64,000 nucleotides of DNA from positions 62,001 through 126,000 of the forward strand of contig NZ_JARNTW010000011.1 in NCBI RefSeq assembly GCF_029433105.1, in the 5' to 3' direction. The position numbers and the translations under genes were made by a program. This DNA comes from Runella sp. MFBS21 (GTDB lineage: Bacteria; Bacteroidota; Bacteroidia; Cytophagales; Spirosomataceae). The notes below the pieces were generated by a model. It did no database searches and had not been told where the DNA came from. It saw only the letters and a program-made list of their open reading frames with translations. Shown here piece by piece: positions 44,874 through 54,067 of this stretch (positions are counted from its first letter, which is position 1; every line of letters begins with the position of its first letter).

Positions 44874-45956
44874 TTGATCACTTACACAGCGAAATCCCAG
44901 GTTATCTGCCCCACTGCTTATTTCTCCTTTTCCTCGACTTCCTGCTTTGTATCTTACACAATACTGATCACTACATAAAAATGACCCTCCTCTTTGTACG
45001 CGCTTCACAGCTCCCGGTTCGTCGGGGTCATAACTATCCGCCGGCCCTTGGGGGTTGGCTGAAGAGCTATTTCGATAATAATCCGGACGATAGTAATCGT
45101 TGCACCATTCCCATACATTTCCTTCCATATCGTAGAGACCTAAACGATTGGCAGGAAATGTTTTAACAGGGGAGGCATTGGCAAATCCGTCTTCTTGCAA
45201 ATTTTTGTGAGGGAAATCTCCCTGATAAATATTAGCCACCCATTTGCCTTTGGGTTTGAGTTCCTCTCCCCAGTAATACATCCGTTGGGACTGCCCTGCA
45301 CGAGCGGCAAATTCCCACTCAGCCTCCGTAGGAAGGCGCTTGCCCGCCCACTTTGCATAAGCTAGCGCGTCTTCATAACAAACGTGTACTACGGGAAAAT
45401 TCTCTCGACCCTTTAGTACACTCCCAGGCCCAAATGGATGCTGCCAGTTAGCCCCTACTACATACTTCCACCATTGCAAGGGATTTTGGAGAGAAACCGA
45501 CGTTGACGGAGGACTAAATACTGCTGACCCAGGTAATAATTGATTAGTTGGCACTCCAGGGAAATCTTTAGGATCTAGGGCACGCTCCGCCACTGTTTTA
45601 TAACCAGTGGCTTTTACAAACTTCGCAAATTGAGCGTTGGTTACTTCATGTTCGTCCATCCAAAAACCCTTAATACTGACCTCGTGTATGGGCCGAGAGT
45701 CTTCGAATTCATCTGACCCCATCAGAAATTTCCCCCCCGCAATCCAAACCATCCCTTCCAAACTTCCTTTTCCTTGGTGTATACTGTCAGTAAGGTCATT
45801 AGTCGAAGCCTTGGTAGCTGTTCTTGAAGGCATTCCATGAGATACACAAGCAGCAATGCTATCTGCTTTTGCTTTTTCAGATTGGGATGTAGAACTACAC
45901 GACCAACTGAGAATAGCTACTATGCAGCTGTACCAATACAGCACTTTTTTAGTCAT
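44862..45956 (-). CDS. Formylglycine-generating enzyme (sulfatase-modifying factor), lipoprotein
   Basis: This 364-residue protein has a lipoprotein signal (CIVAILSWSC) and an FGE-sulfatase domain that begins GMVWIAGGKFLMGSDEF. The two active-site cysteines are present in RGGSFLCSDQYCVRYKAGSR, and NLGFRCVSD closes the fold. True FGEs oxidise the sulfatase Cys to formylglycine, while many Bacteroidota homologues lack these cysteines. The cognate CSPSR sulfatase gene lies 18 bp upstream in the same operon. Export as a lipoprotein suggests that maturation happens outside the cytoplasm, though this is inferred. Confidence 0.92.
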   Translation of the reverse strand: MTKKVLYWYSCIVAILSWSCSSTSQSEKAKADSIAACVSHGMPSRTATKASTNDLTDSIHQGKGSLEGMVWIAGGKFLMGSDEFEDSRPIHEVSIKGFWMDEHEVTNAQFAKFVKATGYKTVAERALDPKDFPGVPTNQLLPGSAVFSPPSTSVSLQNPLQWWKYVVGANWQHPFGPGSVLKGRENFPVVHVCYEDALAYAKWAGKRLPTEAEWEFAARAGQSQRMYYWGEELKPKGKWVANIYQGDFPHKNLQEDGFANASPVKTFPANRLGLYDMEGNVWEWCNDYYRPDYYRNSSSANPQGPADSYDPDEPGAVKRVQRGGSFLCSDQYCVRYKAGSRGKGEISSGADNLGFRCVSDQKAP

Positions 45957-45974
45957 CGAATATTATATTTTATA

Positions 45975-47495
45975 TTATTTTTCTAAATACACAGGAAATT
46001 CGGCTGCTTTGGTTCCCTTTTTATTCCGTAAATCATTTTTTCCTCCTCGGTCTTCATAAAAGGGAATCATCATACCATTTGTTTCCTGTAAAATTCCAAA
46101 CAACTCTTTGTTGAGTTTTTTTACTGTGGGTAGATGCTCTTTTTGGTTGACCAAATTATTCATTTCATGAGGGTCTTCCTGCAAGTCATAGAGCTCATCC
46201 GTATCCCAAATACCATGATAATGAATGTATTTATAACGGTCGGTCCGTAAAGCGTGCATGGTTGGGGTTTGGGGGAAATTGCGTTCCCAATAATATTCAT
46301 ACAAGAGTCCTGTACGCCAAGGCTGCGTTTGTCCTTTCAGAAAAGGTAAAAAGCTTTTTCCATCCATATAGCCCGGGGATTTCAAGCCAGCTACTTCCAA
46401 AAAGGTAGGTGCTATGTCAATATTAGCTACTACTTCTTTCACTACCGTTCCGGGCTTAATCAAATCAGGGCAATGTGCGAGCATAGGTACGCGCATGGAG
46501 GTTTCGTAGGCTGTACGTTTATCAATAAGCCCATGCTCCCCAAACATGAATCCATTGTCGCCCATGTAAACCACAAGTGTTGACTCCAACAACCCTTCTT
46601 TTTCTAAGTACTCCAATACACGTCCTACAGAATTATCCACTCCAAGAAGAGTCTCAGAATAACGTTTGTAATATTCGCCAATATCCAATTGGCTATGGTA
46701 AGGGTATTCGACGCCATGCCAAGAGTTACGCTGATTTTGAAGCCACATAGGGGCATCTTTTTGGCTATCAATTGCCATACTTACCGGTGGTTTGAAAGTA
46801 TGGTCTTTGAAGCGGTCTTTATCACGCTGGGCTGGGATAAAATCAGCATGTACTCCTTTGTGAGAAAGATACAGCATGAAGGGTTTATCTTTTTTGCGAT
46901 TTTGGAGAAACTCCATTGCGTAATCGGTAAGCTCATCTGTGATATAGCCTTTTTGTGCTACCTTTTTACCGTTGACGTTGAAGCCATTTTTTTCGGGTAA
47001 ATAAGAGCCTTGCCCCTTAAAAGAAACCCAATAATTAAAGCCACGTTGGGGATCGTCAAATTCCCCTCCCATATGCCATTTTCCTATCATGGCGGTCTGA
47101 TAACCTACTTTTTGAAGATACTGAGCATAAAAAACTAGGTCTTTCGAAACAGGGTTGTTGTTGTCAACCACGCGGTGCTTATGGGCATATAAACCCGTCA
47201 AAATCGAGGCTCTCGAAGGCGAACACAAAGCTGTTGTAACAAAAGCATTGGGTAAATAAGCGCCGTTTTTGGCAAGACGGTCAAGATTGGGAGTTTGGAC
47301 AAATGTCTGGGTATTTAGAAAACCCAAGGCATCAAACCGATGATCGTCAGTAAGGACAAAAATGATATTTCGAGGACGTGAATTGGGGATTTTGGTCAAG
47401 GTGAGCGCTCCGTTTGGTTGGCGTACCACCGCTTGTTGGGCTACACAACTACCGCCCAGAATAATCCCTAAAAGTATAAAAAATCGAATTTTCAT
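45975..47495 (-). CDS. Cys-type sulfatase, exported
   Basis: This 506-residue sulfatase has a signal peptide (ILLGIILGGSCVAQQ, probably a lipoprotein or Sec leader). The N-terminal metal site is FVLTDDHRFDALG and the modified residue lies in TTALCSPSRASILTG. GKWHMGGEFDDP, YMGDNGFMFGEHGLIDK and the C-terminal LYDLQEDPHEMNNL are also typical. It hydrolyses sulfate esters, probably on a polysaccharide or sugar. The adjacent FGE with both catalytic Cys makes this a self-contained sulfatase unit. It sits in an operon with two PQQ dehydrogenases and an isomerase. Confidence 0.95.
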   Translation of the reverse strand: MKIRFFILLGIILGGSCVAQQAVVRQPNGALTLTKIPNSRPRNIIFVLTDDHRFDALGFLNTQTFVQTPNLDRLAKNGAYLPNAFVTTALCSPSRASILTGLYAHKHRVVDNNNPVSKDLVFYAQYLQKVGYQTAMIGKWHMGGEFDDPQRGFNYWVSFKGQGSYLPEKNGFNVNGKKVAQKGYITDELTDYAMEFLQNRKKDKPFMLYLSHKGVHADFIPAQRDKDRFKDHTFKPPVSMAIDSQKDAPMWLQNQRNSWHGVEYPYHSQLDIGEYYKRYSETLLGVDNSVGRVLEYLEKEGLLESTLVVYMGDNGFMFGEHGLIDKRTAYETSMRVPMLAHCPDLIKPGTVVKEVVANIDIAPTFLEVAGLKSPGYMDGKSFLPFLKGQTQPWRTGLLYEYYWERNFPQTPTMHALRTDRYKYIHYHGIWDTDELYDLQEDPHEMNNLVNQKEHLPTVKKLNKELFGILQETNGMMIPFYEDRGGKNDLRNKKGTKAAEFPVYLEK

Positions 47496-47543
47496 ATCAT
47501 TAGTTTTAAAGTATTCTATCAGTGAGGTTTTATTCCCTATTTT

Positions 47544-49646
47544 TTAGGGCAAAGCAAAGGCTATTACTTGATTTCCTTTGTTGGTACCCAATTTGGCTCC
47601 TCCACAAGCGATTACTACGTACTGGCGACCATTAACTTGATAAGTACTTGGCGTAGCAAAACCCGCAGCAGGTAGTTGATATTCCCATAGCAATTTGCCA
47701 TTTCGTGTGTTGTAAGCTCTAAATTTAGCATCACGGGTAGCAGCAATAAACAACAGTCCCCCCGCCGTAACCACCGGGCCACCGTAGTTTTCACTACCTG
47801 TTTGAGGTATTCCTTTGGCTTTTAGTTCGGGATACTCACCAAATACATTTTTCCAAACGTATTCACCCGTATTGAGATTGATGGCGTTTAAGGTACCCCA
47901 AGGTGGAGCAATGGCCGGATATCCTTGGCTATCTAAAAATTTATTGTAGCCAGTTGTTTTGTAGGGGATGACTGGATTTTTGGTTTTGTTATTGATGGTA
48001 CCGGTCGCCTCCTGTTTTTCATCCCCAAACAAGAATGCCACCAGAGCCGCTTTTTCTTCAGGTTTCAACGTCGTAAATCCAGGCATCATTCCTTTTCCAT
48101 TGCTCACAATGTTTTTGACATAATCACGACTTTGTCTCAACTGAATATCAACCAAAGAAGGATACCCACTTTTGGTATTACCTTTACGCTCAGGCCCGTG
48201 GCAGGCCGAACAATACAAAGTGTATGTTTTGGCTCCTTCACTCAGGTGCGCCAATTCACTTTGTTTTGGAGTATCGACCATCGTCAACACCCACGCCATT
48301 TCATTGGAATTAACGTACATGATGCCATTGGGGTCAACGGCAGCTCCTCCCCACTCTGCCCCTCCGTCATAGCCCGGAAAAATCAGCGTACCTTGTTTAC
48401 TAGGAGGAGCCATGTACCCTTTTTTAAGGCTTTTAAAGACCGTAACCAACGAGTCATGATCTTTACTGTAAGGGTTTAAATCTTTTTCGGTCAACGATTG
48501 CCGCGCAAATGCCGCTGGTTTAGCGGGTTGGGGCTGAGTAGGCCAAGTGGATTCCCCTGGTAACTTACTTTGTTCTACGGCAACATCTTTGATCGGGAAA
48601 AGCGATTTTCCTGTCAATCTATCAAATACCAACACATGTCCCGATTTTGTTGTTTGGGCCACTGCATCCACGCGTTTTCCATTGTGAGTGACCGTTATTA
48701 AATTAGGTGGAGAAGGAAAATCTCTATCCCATACATCATGATGAACAAATTGATAATGCCAGAGTCGTTTGCCTGTGCGAGCATCAAGGGCAAGCAGACA
48801 ATTAGCAAAGAGATTTTTTCCCTTACGATTGCCGCCATAAAAATCAAACGCTGCCGAGCCTGTTGGCACAAACAAGATGCCCCGTTGACGATCTACGGCC
48901 ATACCAGCCCAGTTGTTGGCTCCGCCAACATCTGTATTTTTCCAGGTGTTTTTAGGCCAAGTATCATAGCCATATTCTCCCGGTTGCGGTATTGTATGGA
49001 ATACCCAAACCAACTTACCTGTTTGGATATCAAATGCCTGTACATGCCCCGGTGCCGCGTCAGCTCCTTCTGATAGTCGCATAGGCATGATAATAAGGTT
49101 TCCAAAAACGGTACCTGGGGTATTAGAAATGACAAATTTTTCCTTAGCTGATTCTCCCAAACCTGTACGTAGGCTTATACGCCCTGCTTCACCAAAACTA
49201 TCAATGGGTTGTCCTGTGGTAGCATTTAAGGCATATAACCAATGTCCCGAAGTAAACAAAATACGTTCGTCACCTTGCTGATTTGTCCAATAAGTTACCC
49301 CTCTACTTGTACTTACTCCCGACTTAAAAGGGGCACCAAATCGCCATATCTCTTGCCCGGTAGCAGCATCCAAAGCAAATACCTGCAAAGCAGAAGAAAT
49401 ACCGTACAATTTACCCTTCACAATGATGGGATTCATCTGCATCTGCCCTGTATCGGGCGCAGCGTACGACCAAGCGACTTCAAGCTGGGTTATATTGTTG
49501 GTATCAATTTGACTTAATAAAGAATAATGATTGCGGTCGGGACCGCCCAAGTAATCATCCCAATCGACGTTGGTTTTCTCATCAAAACGTGGATAGAAGG
49601 CTACCAATACTGCAATAATGAGCAAAAATGGAAAGATACGAAACAT
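47544..49646 (-). CDS. PQQ-dependent dehydrogenase with internal cytochrome c domain (copy 2)
   Basis: This 700-residue exported protein has an N-terminal membrane segment (FPFLLIIAVLVAFYP). An eight-bladed quinoprotein propeller follows, with DWDDYLGGPDRNHYS, GQEIWRF, GKLVWVFHT, GKRLWHYQFVHHDVWDRDFP and GGPVVTAGGLLFIAATRD. A cytochrome c domain with heme motif CSACHG (residues about 472-477) is inserted between blades. The family oxidises sugars or alcohols in the periplasm and passes electrons to the respiratory chain. It lies 48 bp from a paralogue. No PQQ biosynthesis genes are in the window, so the cofactor comes from elsewhere or from outside. Confidence 0.92.
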   Translation of the reverse strand: MFRIFPFLLIIAVLVAFYPRFDEKTNVDWDDYLGGPDRNHYSLLSQIDTNNITQLEVAWSYAAPDTGQMQMNPIIVKGKLYGISSALQVFALDAATGQEIWRFGAPFKSGVSTSRGVTYWTNQQGDERILFTSGHWLYALNATTGQPIDSFGEAGRISLRTGLGESAKEKFVISNTPGTVFGNLIIMPMRLSEGADAAPGHVQAFDIQTGKLVWVFHTIPQPGEYGYDTWPKNTWKNTDVGGANNWAGMAVDRQRGILFVPTGSAAFDFYGGNRKGKNLFANCLLALDARTGKRLWHYQFVHHDVWDRDFPSPPNLITVTHNGKRVDAVAQTTKSGHVLVFDRLTGKSLFPIKDVAVEQSKLPGESTWPTQPQPAKPAAFARQSLTEKDLNPYSKDHDSLVTVFKSLKKGYMAPPSKQGTLIFPGYDGGAEWGGAAVDPNGIMYVNSNEMAWVLTMVDTPKQSELAHLSEGAKTYTLYCSACHGPERKGNTKSGYPSLVDIQLRQSRDYVKNIVSNGKGMMPGFTTLKPEEKAALVAFLFGDEKQEATGTINNKTKNPVIPYKTTGYNKFLDSQGYPAIAPPWGTLNAINLNTGEYVWKNVFGEYPELKAKGIPQTGSENYGGPVVTAGGLLFIAATRDAKFRAYNTRNGKLLWEYQLPAAGFATPSTYQVNGRQYVVIACGGAKLGTNKGNQVIAFALP

Positions 49647-49694
49647 ACAAATATTTATTTAAGCACGCGTGTCCCTATTTCAGAAGGTAATTTT

Positions 49695-51809
49695 TTAATT
49701 TTCTAAACAAAATGCCACGTATTTGTCGCCCGATTTGGTTTTGAGTTTTCCACCTCCACAGGCAATCACAATGTATTGTTTATTATTCACAACATAAGTA
49801 CTAGGCGAAGCATATCCTCCTGCTGGCAAGGTATATTCCCATATGATTTTACCGGTTTCTTTGTCAAAAGCGCGAATTTTTTCATCGCGACTTGCCGCAA
49901 TGAAAATCAATCCACTTGCCGTCACGAGGGGTCCTCCATAGTTGTCGGTACCAGTAGGTGCAATTCCTTTTTTTGTAAGTTCGGGATACTCGCCCAACGG
50001 AACCTGCCAGCGATGTTTGCCCGTATTGAGATCAATCGCCGTGAGTGTGCCCCAAGGAGGTGTGCTAACAGGATAGCCTTCACTATCATACCACCGATTG
50101 TAACCAGTGTGTTGATAGGGAACTACGTCTTTTTGGGTGGTAACTATTTGCTTTCCAGCGGTGGTATTATTGTACAAAAACTCAATGATAGAATTACGTT
50201 CAGCAACAGAGATATGCGAAAAAGAAGGCATCATTCCACGTCCTGTCATCAATAATTTCAAGGTTTGGGCTTTTGAAAGTCGTTTGTCTAACTGTAACAA
50301 AGAAGGATATGAACCATCATGGTTTCCCTTGCGCTCTAATCCATGACAAGCCGAACAATACAATCGATAAGGGTTATTGGTTTGAGCTGTGTTTTTGTCT
50401 TCTTGATTTCGACGAATCAAAGTCATATGAACCGGGATTTCTTTAGCTGGCACATACAGTACACCATCGGGGTCTGCGGCGGCGCCCCCCCATTGGGCCC
50501 CTCCATCGGTACCCGGAAAAAATACCGTCATTTTTTCACTCAAAGGAATATAAGGTGTTCCTGTTTGAGCCTTACGAAGCATTAGCTTCACAGAGTCAAG
50601 ATTAGAAGCCCACGGATTGATGTCTTTCTCGGTAAATGATTGTCGGGTAAATGGTGTCGGTAATTGGGGAATTGGCTGGGTCTGACTGGGTTGTTCACCT
50701 ACTACCGCTTTTTGTGGGAAAGAGGTTTCTTTGATAGGAAAAATAGGTTCGCCCGTCACTCTATCAAACACAAACGTAAATCCCTGTTTTGTAATTTGAG
50801 CCACAACATCGATTTTTCTGGGACGACCATCGGAGCCCGTTCGAGTAATAGTCAACAAATTGGGTGGTGCTGGCGGGTCGCGATCCCAAATATCATGATG
50901 CACGAGTTGATAGTGCCAAAGTCTTTTACCAGTGGCGGCATCCAAGGCGAGTAAACAGTTTGCATATAAATTATTTCCTTTTCGGTTTGCCCCGTAAAAA
51001 TCATGGGCTGCCGAGCCGGTTGGAGCATATACGATTCCTCGTTCTCGGTCAATCGCCATTCCCATCCAATTGTTTGCTGCACCGATTCGTTGGCGCGGGT
51101 TTTCGGGCGACCAAGTTTCATAGCCGGCCTCTCCCTTTTGGGGAATGGTACGAAATGTCCACACCAATTTACCTGTTCGGGTATCATAAGCCCGAATATC
51201 TCCTAATAAGGCGGTTTCACTTTCGGAGACGCGCGTACCAGTAATTAGGAGGTTTTTATAAATTGTATTGGGGGTATTCGACACCACATAGTTATCGGCA
51301 CCTGGACGTTCAATGCCAATCTTAAGGTCTATTTTACCTTTGTCACCAAATCCCTCAACAAGTTTTCCGGAAGTGGCATCCAAGGCATAAAGCCATCTAC
51401 CTGCTCCAAAAAAAATGCGTTTATCTGCCCCTTCTCCCCAATAGGTGACTCCTCGGCTAGTGGTGCCACCATTATCCGTGAAATCAGTTTTCCAAAGTTC
51501 TTTACCCGTAGCTGCCTCTATCGCAAACGCCTGTGTATTGGCAGACACGCCATAAAGAATACCGTCAATGATAATGGGATTGCATTGCATCTGCGTACGG
51601 TTTTGGAGGGTATCAGCTCCTCCCGACGCATAGCTCCAAGCCATTTTTAGCTTTCCGACATTGTCTTTGTTGATTTGGGTCAAAGGTGAATAATGACTGC
51701 GAGCTCCATCACCATTGTATTCTGGCCAATCGATACGATTATCTAATTTTTGAAACCCCCAAGCCACACCCACCAAAACAATCAGGCAAATATTCTTTTT
51801 TGTAAACAT
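49695..51809 (-). CDS. PQQ-dependent dehydrogenase with internal cytochrome c domain (copy 1)
   Basis: This 704-residue paralogue of the preceding entry has the same order of blocks: DWPEYNGDGARSHYSPL, GKELWKTDF, GKLVWTFRTIPQKGE, LWHYQLVHHDIWDRDPP, heme site CSACHG and GGPLVTASGLIFIAASRD. A signal peptide is at the N-terminus (ICLIVLVGVAWG). The two genes are a tandem duplication with marked divergence, so they may differ in substrate. Gaps of 30 and 48 bp tie it to the isomerase gene and to copy 2. Its substrate is unknown. Confidence 0.92.
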   Translation of the reverse strand: MFTKKNICLIVLVGVAWGFQKLDNRIDWPEYNGDGARSHYSPLTQINKDNVGKLKMAWSYASGGADTLQNRTQMQCNPIIIDGILYGVSANTQAFAIEAATGKELWKTDFTDNGGTTSRGVTYWGEGADKRIFFGAGRWLYALDATSGKLVEGFGDKGKIDLKIGIERPGADNYVVSNTPNTIYKNLLITGTRVSESETALLGDIRAYDTRTGKLVWTFRTIPQKGEAGYETWSPENPRQRIGAANNWMGMAIDRERGIVYAPTGSAAHDFYGANRKGNNLYANCLLALDAATGKRLWHYQLVHHDIWDRDPPAPPNLLTITRTGSDGRPRKIDVVAQITKQGFTFVFDRVTGEPIFPIKETSFPQKAVVGEQPSQTQPIPQLPTPFTRQSFTEKDINPWASNLDSVKLMLRKAQTGTPYIPLSEKMTVFFPGTDGGAQWGGAAADPDGVLYVPAKEIPVHMTLIRRNQEDKNTAQTNNPYRLYCSACHGLERKGNHDGSYPSLLQLDKRLSKAQTLKLLMTGRGMMPSFSHISVAERNSIIEFLYNNTTAGKQIVTTQKDVVPYQHTGYNRWYDSEGYPVSTPPWGTLTAIDLNTGKHRWQVPLGEYPELTKKGIAPTGTDNYGGPLVTASGLIFIAASRDEKIRAFDKETGKIIWEYTLPAGGYASPSTYVVNNKQYIVIACGGGKLKTKSGDKYVAFCLEN

Positions 51810-51839
51810 AGAGACAGGAAATACATTTTGTGCTTTCTT

Positions 51840-52736
51840 CTAAAAATATTGCTGTATTGCTTGGGGATAATCAGCAAAAGCCAATTCAGGTTCAGGAATT
51901 TCTGGGTGCCACATTTTTTCCCATTCAAAACTGTAGTAGCCCTTATACCCTCCCGATTTGAGAGCATCAATGGCCTCTTTGAGCGGTGCTTCACCCTTTC
52001 CTACAAATGTATAAGCAGGTTTGCCATTTACCATACTTCCATCTTTGATATGGGTATGAACAATGTATTTTTTGAGCGTCTTATACACTTCAGTTGGAGA
52101 TTCTTTCGTGATTGACCACATATTGAAAATATCCCAAATGAGACCCACATTCGGGTGATTGGCTTGTTGCATAATTTGAAGCAACACATCTTTCCAAATC
52201 ACCTGACCATGCGATTCGAGCAATACTGTCACTTTTGCTTCCTTAGCATAGCGCCCCAGTTCTGATAAATTTTCGCTGATAAGATTAATGGTTTGCTCCC
52301 GGTCTTGATCTTTGGGTAAGTCATTGGGGAAAACTCGCACATACGGACACGACAACTCATGCGCAAGGTCAATGAAGCGTTTGGCTTCGTCCATGTTTTT
52401 TTGTCTCTTCGTAGTATCCATAAAATGCAGATTAGACGAAGCACCTAAATTGCATATTTTGAGTTTATTATCGGCAAAGAGTTGACGAGTTTGGGCAATG
52501 TCTGTACTAAACTCAGGGCGCTTGGGTAGATACATTTCTTTTTCTAGGCCTCTGATTTCAATGGCCTCGTATTGGGTAGCCACAGCAGTTTGGACAATTT
52601 TTGACAAAGGCCAAGTCGGGCAGCCCAAGGTTGAAAAAGCCAAGCGAGGTTTTATTTTTTTTGCAGAGACATCGAAAGACGACGCCAATGCCAGACCTAA
52701 AGAACTCTTAAGAAAATTTCTGCGGGTAGTTTGCAT
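51840..52736 (-). CDS. Sugar phosphate isomerase/epimerase-like TIM-barrel protein, Tat signal
   Basis: This 298-residue protein has a Tat-type leader (TTRRNFLKSSLGLALASSF). An AP-endonuclease-2/xylose-isomerase-like barrel follows, with VTVLLESHGQVIW, GLIWDIFNMW, VHTHIKDG and YYSFEWEKMWHPEIPEP. The Glu, Asp, His and Glu on these strands fit the usual metal ligands. It is the first gene of a five-gene minus-strand operon with two PQQ dehydrogenases, a sulfatase and an FGE. It probably converts a keto or aldose sugar in the periplasm. The exact activity cannot be inferred. Confidence 0.85.
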   Translation of the reverse strand: MQTTRRNFLKSSLGLALASSFDVSAKKIKPRLAFSTLGCPTWPLSKIVQTAVATQYEAIEIRGLEKEMYLPKRPEFSTDIAQTRQLFADNKLKICNLGASSNLHFMDTTKRQKNMDEAKRFIDLAHELSCPYVRVFPNDLPKDQDREQTINLISENLSELGRYAKEAKVTVLLESHGQVIWKDVLLQIMQQANHPNVGLIWDIFNMWSITKESPTEVYKTLKKYIVHTHIKDGSMVNGKPAYTFVGKGEAPLKEAIDALKSGGYKGYYSFEWEKMWHPEIPEPELAFADYPQAIQQYF

Positions 52737-52859
52737 TATCGAATTTGGTAAATTTTTGAGAGAATTTCATCTCATTTATCATGTTGTCTATAAAACTTAA
52801 AAAATGATTTTAATTACTGTTTTTTTATCAATTTCTTATTGGAGGCAAGGTCACGACGA

Positions 52860-52910
52860 TCAACCGATAAGCTATAAATGCAAGTTTTGTACTTATAGAT
52901 TATCGGTTGA
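52860..52910 (-). terminator. 18-bp hairpin at the end of the parB pseudogene
   Basis: Two 18-bp arms (52860-52877 and 52893-52910) with one mismatch enclose a 15-nt loop. The arms contain TCAACCGATAA and TTATCGGTTGA. The right arm covers the pseudogene stop codon, so it was most likely its terminator. Confidence 0.65.
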
Positions 52911-53375
52911 TTTTAAGGTGTTTATAGGTTTTTTTTAGTTCTTTTGTCTTTTGCATTAATTGATTGTAATCACTTCTGCTAGTCCTATTTAAAACGAGCT
53001 TAGAAATTTCTTTTTCCTTTGGGTTATCTCCTCTTCTTTACTCCCTTCAGGATACAAATATCTTCAATCGTTTTGACCTCTCCATCTTTTATATCTTCTC
53101 TTTTGGCAAGGTTCTGTATTACTGTTTTACTTAATGCGCCATCTCCTGCCAACACTCTCTGCTGCAATTCTGGAACAAGTTTAGATAAACCAGCGGCAAA
53201 ATTAGCCTCGTTTTTGATGGTTCGTTGATATTATCTTAAACTCATATGCCAATTGTTTTGACAAATCTCCTCCACTCGATTCACGGTCATATTTACTTTT
53301 CCACTTTATACCTAAGCCCAAAAGTCTTTTTTGCAAGTAGGTTAAAATGATTTAGGGGGTGATATGTTCAAAAGA
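52900..53375 (-). pseudogene. Decayed second parB
   Basis: Read on the minus strand, broken frames match the intact ParB of this window in order. NISPPKSF matches NLTPQQTSYF. Then WKSKYDRESSGGDLSKQLAYEF matches the YDR ... STSEKLAKEY part (shown here in shortened form). Then TIKNEANFAAGLSKLVPE matches TILRDAEFATGLDKLDNN, and SKTVIQNLAKREDI matches GKSDIQKLAKVEQN. A Lys-rich tail ends at a stop at 52900-52902. At least three frame changes separate the pieces. The first half of the gene is missing. The sequence is clearly diverged from the intact copy, so it comes from another plasmid type and not from a recent duplication. Confidence 0.78.
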
Positions 53376-53643
53376 AACATCTCATTTAACTCAAAAAACA
53401 ACATAAATCTGTGCTTTTATGATACCTTCCTTTTTGAGAAGGAGATTGATTTTATTATGAGCAAGCACAGATACAAAAAGCAGAGGAGTAAGCAGAAGCT
53501 CTTACAAAGAACCGTTATTTGTTCGAATAGCTTGAGGTATTTTTGGGATAGCCAATCGAGCAAACAAAGAAAATTACAGCGTCATTGTATCCAATAAACA
53601 TATTGCTTTAGTCCTAAAAATAGATAGATAATTAGGTTTTTTT

Positions 53644-53730
53644 GCTAAAAAAATTATATTTTAATCTTTGTTTTTTGTTTCAAATAAATTCACTTTTGTA
53701 TATCTCTTTTTTATAGATAAGTAAAGTAGG
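53644..53730 (+). repeat. 87-bp upstream element, copy A
   Basis: The ungapped alignment with 55388-55474 has 68 of 87 bases identical, with a 21-bp identical core at 53667-53687. It contains TTG (53668-53670), 20 bp and CACTTTTG (53691-53698), close to the phylum promoter consensus. It lies about 340 bp before the porin gene. Confidence 0.7.
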
Positions 53731-54067
53731 ATAGATAGTGATAAGAATGTTGAAGGATATGCCGCAAGTATTTTGATTTTATGTCCATAAACAACTGGTT
53801 TGAGTTTGCATTTTACGGCTAGGGGTACAGTCGCTAAGAGAAATTTGTTGCCGATTGGGCCGTGCTGTCTTCACGATAGCAGCTTGTTCGACTGATTCAT
53901 GGCACTGCCCCACATCTCTTGATTTACAAACATCTACTTTCAATAAAATATTGGGACAATGCATCCGAAAAGGATAGTTCTAATTCTTAAAAAAATTGCC
54001 TATTACTTGTCTTGTGAAGTGAAAATAACAAAAGGATGCAAACTAAATTCAATAATCTACTTAGAAT

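Larger units (their letters stand above)
52737..54067. other. Long gap with a decayed parB, IS-like remains and a repeated promoter element
   Basis: About 1.3 kb contain no intact gene. From left to right are the likely promoter of the minus-strand operon, a hairpin (52860-52910), the parB pseudogene (52900-53375), an AT-rich stretch, the first copy of the 87-bp element (53644-53730) and a stretch of different base composition (53780-53960). That last stretch has a short minus-strand frame rich in Cys and Arg and may be another transposase remnant. This is a rearrangement junction. Confidence 0.55.

Noticed and set aside
53364-53597. 77-codon plus-strand open frame in the long gap
   Set aside because: It shows no domain and overlaps the edge of the parB fossil. 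Its composition is that of random AT-rich DNA. It was not called as a gene.
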